Shown here: piece by piece, positions 4,819 through 6,293 of the stretch
Layout: the number at the start of each line of letters is the position of its first letter
Numbering within the stretch: position 1 is the first letter of the stretch
NCBI GenBank assembly: GCA_023416855.1
Contig: JAEZGU010000277.1
Coordinates: forward strand, 1-6,293
Length of the DNA: 6,293 nucleotides
Source: Bacillota bacterium
GTDB lineage: Bacteria; Bacillota; Clostridia; Tissierellales; Sedimentibacteraceae
Direction of reading: 5' to 3'
The notes under the pieces: model-generated
Told to the model about the DNA's origin: nothing
The model's database searches: none
The model's input: only the letters and a program-made list of their open reading frames with translations
Position numbers and translations under genes: made by a program

Positions 4819-6177
4819 TTACTTAAATTTATCTATCATTTCATTCATTTTTTTACCTTTTTCCAAACCATCTATTAATTCAACAGTCTTGATAGTATCA
4901 CCAATCAAAATTCCTCCTGAAAAAACATCATTTACAAAGTATAACTTCTTATAATTATTTCCATCCGTATACTCATATGTCTTGTATTCCTTCGACGAAT
5001 CAGAGCCAACATCACCTATGGAAAATACTTTGGTGCCGAATGCATTCAATGTAGTAGACGGTATTATGTTATTATAAACACTTTGACCGCCCACGGCATT
5101 TATTCCTGCTACCTTTCCTTGTTCTATTGCTTCGCTCCACAATGCATAATTTATGCCTTTAAACTCCGCACAGTCACCGCAAGCATATACATTTGAAACG
5201 GATGTTTCCATTTGTTCATTTACAACAATTGCTCTATTTATTTCAATTCCGCTTCCTTCAGCAATCATGCTATTTGCTTTTACTCCTGTTGAAAGAATAA
5301 CCAAATCAGTTTCAATAATTTCTCCATTATCAAGAAGTATTCCTTTTACCTTTTCATCGCCAATAATTTCTTTAGTGCCAATACCCTTTCTGAAATTTAT
5401 TCCATCATTCTTTAGAACTTCTTCCAATATTTTTGATGCATCATTATCTAACTGCCTTGGTAATATCCTATCAGCAACTTCAATAACAGTTATATTGAGT
5501 CCAAGTTTTTTAAGCTCATTGGCAGCTTCTAACCCAAGAACGCCCCCTCCGATAACGGCTCCTGTCTTTTTACCCTTAGCATATTCTTTTATTGCTTTAC
5601 CATCACTAACATACCTTAAAGTAAAAACACCTAACTTGTCTCTGCCGGAAAAAGGAGGTACAAACACTTCAGCACCTGAAGCAATTATCAATTTAGAATA
5701 ATTTAATTTTTGACCATCACTAAATATGACATTTTTATTGACGGTATCAATCCTCTCAACTAATTTGTTTAACATAAGACTAACATTATTATCCCTAAAC
5801 CAATTATCATTTTTTATTGTCATTGATTCAATTGTCACATCATTATTTCCCAACATTTTAGAAAGTTGCGGTCTAAAATAACCCTTTACATCTTCCTTTG
5901 AAATAACAGTCAGATCACTTATCTTATTTCTTTTTCTTATTTCTATTGCTGCATACATGCCCGCTCCGCTGGCACCAATTATAACTATATTTTCCTTTTT
6001 CTCAGATAATTCTTTGGGCTTTTCATCTTCTAATTTAATAAAGAGCTCTGATCCTACTCCACAAACAGGACAAATATCAGGAACAAATTCACTCTCTATA
6101 ATTTCTCCGCAAACAGTACATTTCCATCTAAACATTGTGCCATACTCACTTATTTCTTTCTCTTCAATTTTTATCAA
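4819..6177 (-). CDS. NADH-dependent FAD oxidoreductase with N-terminal rubredoxin-type domain
   Basis: A cytoplasmic flavoprotein of the NADH:rubredoxin oxidoreductase/nitrite-reductase-like class, 452 residues. The N-terminal 45 residues form a rubrerythrin-type rubredoxin iron site: C20 and C23 in WKCTVCGE, C36 and C39 in DICPVCG, spaced C-x2-C-x12-C-x2-C. After a charged linker come the FAD Rossmann motif IVIIGASGAGMYAA (64-77), ASGAEVFVPP (166-175), the NAD motif AVIGGGVLGLEAA (207-219) ending in VIE with E233 (an acidic residue there favours NADH over NADPH), and the FAD-closing YACGDCAEF (331-339). The C-terminal domain is about 370-452. By family it should pass electrons from NADH through FAD to iron proteins used in oxygen or peroxide detoxification; the attached domain may be its own acceptor. 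The start is TTG at 6177, 7 nt from a perfect AGGAGG (6190-6185). The first ATG (residue 15) has no such site. The exact acceptor is unknown. Confidence 0.9.
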   Translation of the reverse strand: MIKIEEKEISEYGTMFRWKCTVCGEIIESEFVPDICPVCGVGSELFIKLEDEKPKELSEKKENIVIIGASGAGMYAAIEIRKRNKISDLTVISKEDVKGYFRPQLSKMLGNNDVTIESMTIKNDNWFRDNNVSLMLNKLVERIDTVNKNVIFSDGQKLNYSKLIIASGAEVFVPPFSGRDKLGVFTLRYVSDGKAIKEYAKGKKTGAVIGGGVLGLEAANELKKLGLNITVIEVADRILPRQLDNDASKILEEVLKNDGINFRKGIGTKEIIGDEKVKGILLDNGEIIETDLVILSTGVKANSMIAEGSGIEINRAIVVNEQMETSVSNVYACGDCAEFKGINYALWSEAIEQGKVAGINAVGGQSVYNNIIPSTTLNAFGTKVFSIGDVGSDSSKEYKTYEYTDGNNYKKLYFVNDVFSGGILIGDTIKTVELIDGLEKGKKMNEMIDKFK

Positions 6178-6184
6178 AATGAAA

Positions 6185-6190
6185 CCTCCT
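6185..6190 (-). promoter_or_regulatory. Ribosome binding site for a TTG start
   Basis: On the minus strand, AGGAGG stands 7 nt before TTG (6177-6175). It is the reason for accepting a TTG start that gives MIKIEEKEISEYG in place of the internal ATG 14 codons later. Confidence 0.8.
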
Positions 6191-6223
6191 CTATTACACT
6201 ATTTGTAAATTATTCCATTTCTA

Positions 6224-6238
6224 ATTATACCCTTATAA
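6224..6238 (-). promoter_or_regulatory. -10 candidate overlapping a small dyad, oxidoreductase promoter
   Basis: On the minus strand, TATAAT (6229-6224) lies about 47 nt before the TTG start. It overlaps the inverted repeat TTATA-N4-TATAA (plus strand 6225-6238), which could be an operator. No convincing -35 is present at 16-18 bp. The base composition makes such dyads likely by chance. Confidence 0.3.
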
Positions 6239-6254
6239 CCTAAAAATTAAACAT

Positions 6255-6278
6255 AAAAAAGCGGAGCATAAGCTCCGC
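6255..6278 (-). terminator. Rho-independent terminator of a minus-strand gene beyond the right edge
   Basis: GCGGAGC (6261-6267) and GCTCCGC (6272-6278) form a perfect 7-bp GC-rich stem with a 4-nt loop. On the minus strand a T6 run (6260-6255) follows directly. The orientation means that it terminates a leftward transcript entering from the right. The window's last 15 bases hold too little to identify that gene. Confidence 0.9.
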
Positions 6279-6293
6279 CTTAATCACTTTATA

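Noticed and set aside
5153..5701. 182-codon open frame on the plus strand
   Set aside because: It is antisense to the conserved NAD/FAD core of the oxidoreductase, serine/proline-rich as expected of a shadow frame, and has no RBS.
1..6293. Previously undescribed multi-gene system
   Set aside because: Every complete gene belongs to a recognised family and the neighbourhood is chromosomal core; no CRISPR repeats, tRNA, insertion sequence or defence-like gene cluster was seen on either strand.

Overview
The window is AT-rich DNA from a spore-forming, probably anaerobic member of the Clostridia. It carries the complete sporulation cluster spoIIGA-sigE-sigG plus a ylmC/ymxH-type gene, a rubredoxin-domain NADH oxidoreductase, and a complete dxr (MEP isoprenoid pathway). 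I cannot name a genus from the sequence alone.

Layout, left to right. (1) The first 165 codons of thrC (threonine synthase) run leftward off the window. (2) A 172-bp divergent intergenic region holds back-to-back promoter candidates. (3) dxr runs rightward. (4) dxr ends tail-to-tail against ylmC with a 4-bp overlap; the junction is a perfect 18-bp inverted repeat whose loop contains both stop codons. (5) Leftward, in transcription order from about position 4710, come spoIIGA, sigE and sigG, then a terminator and ylmC. (6) A rubredoxin-FAD/NADH oxidoreductase lies upstream of spoIIGA on the same strand. (7) A strong terminator at the right edge serves a minus-strand gene beyond the window.

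How the genes work together. SpoIIGA is the membrane protease that removes the pro-sequence of SigE in the mother cell. SigG is the late forespore sigma factor. spoIIGA and sigE overlap. The spoIIGA upstream region has a promoter-like pair with an unusually long 21-bp spacer and Spo0A-box-like repeats over its -35, as in the Spo0A-activated spoIIG promoter of Bacillus subtilis. sigG has its own candidate sigma-F/G promoter across the sigE stop codon. thrC, dxr and the oxidoreductase are housekeeping or redox genes with no evident tie to sporulation beyond proximity.

I found no mobile element, CRISPR array, tRNA, rRNA or clearly novel multi-gene system. No gene-free stretch exceeds 175 bp. The most unusual item is the palindrome that forces two unrelated proteins, Dxr and YlmC, to share the tail IKDML.
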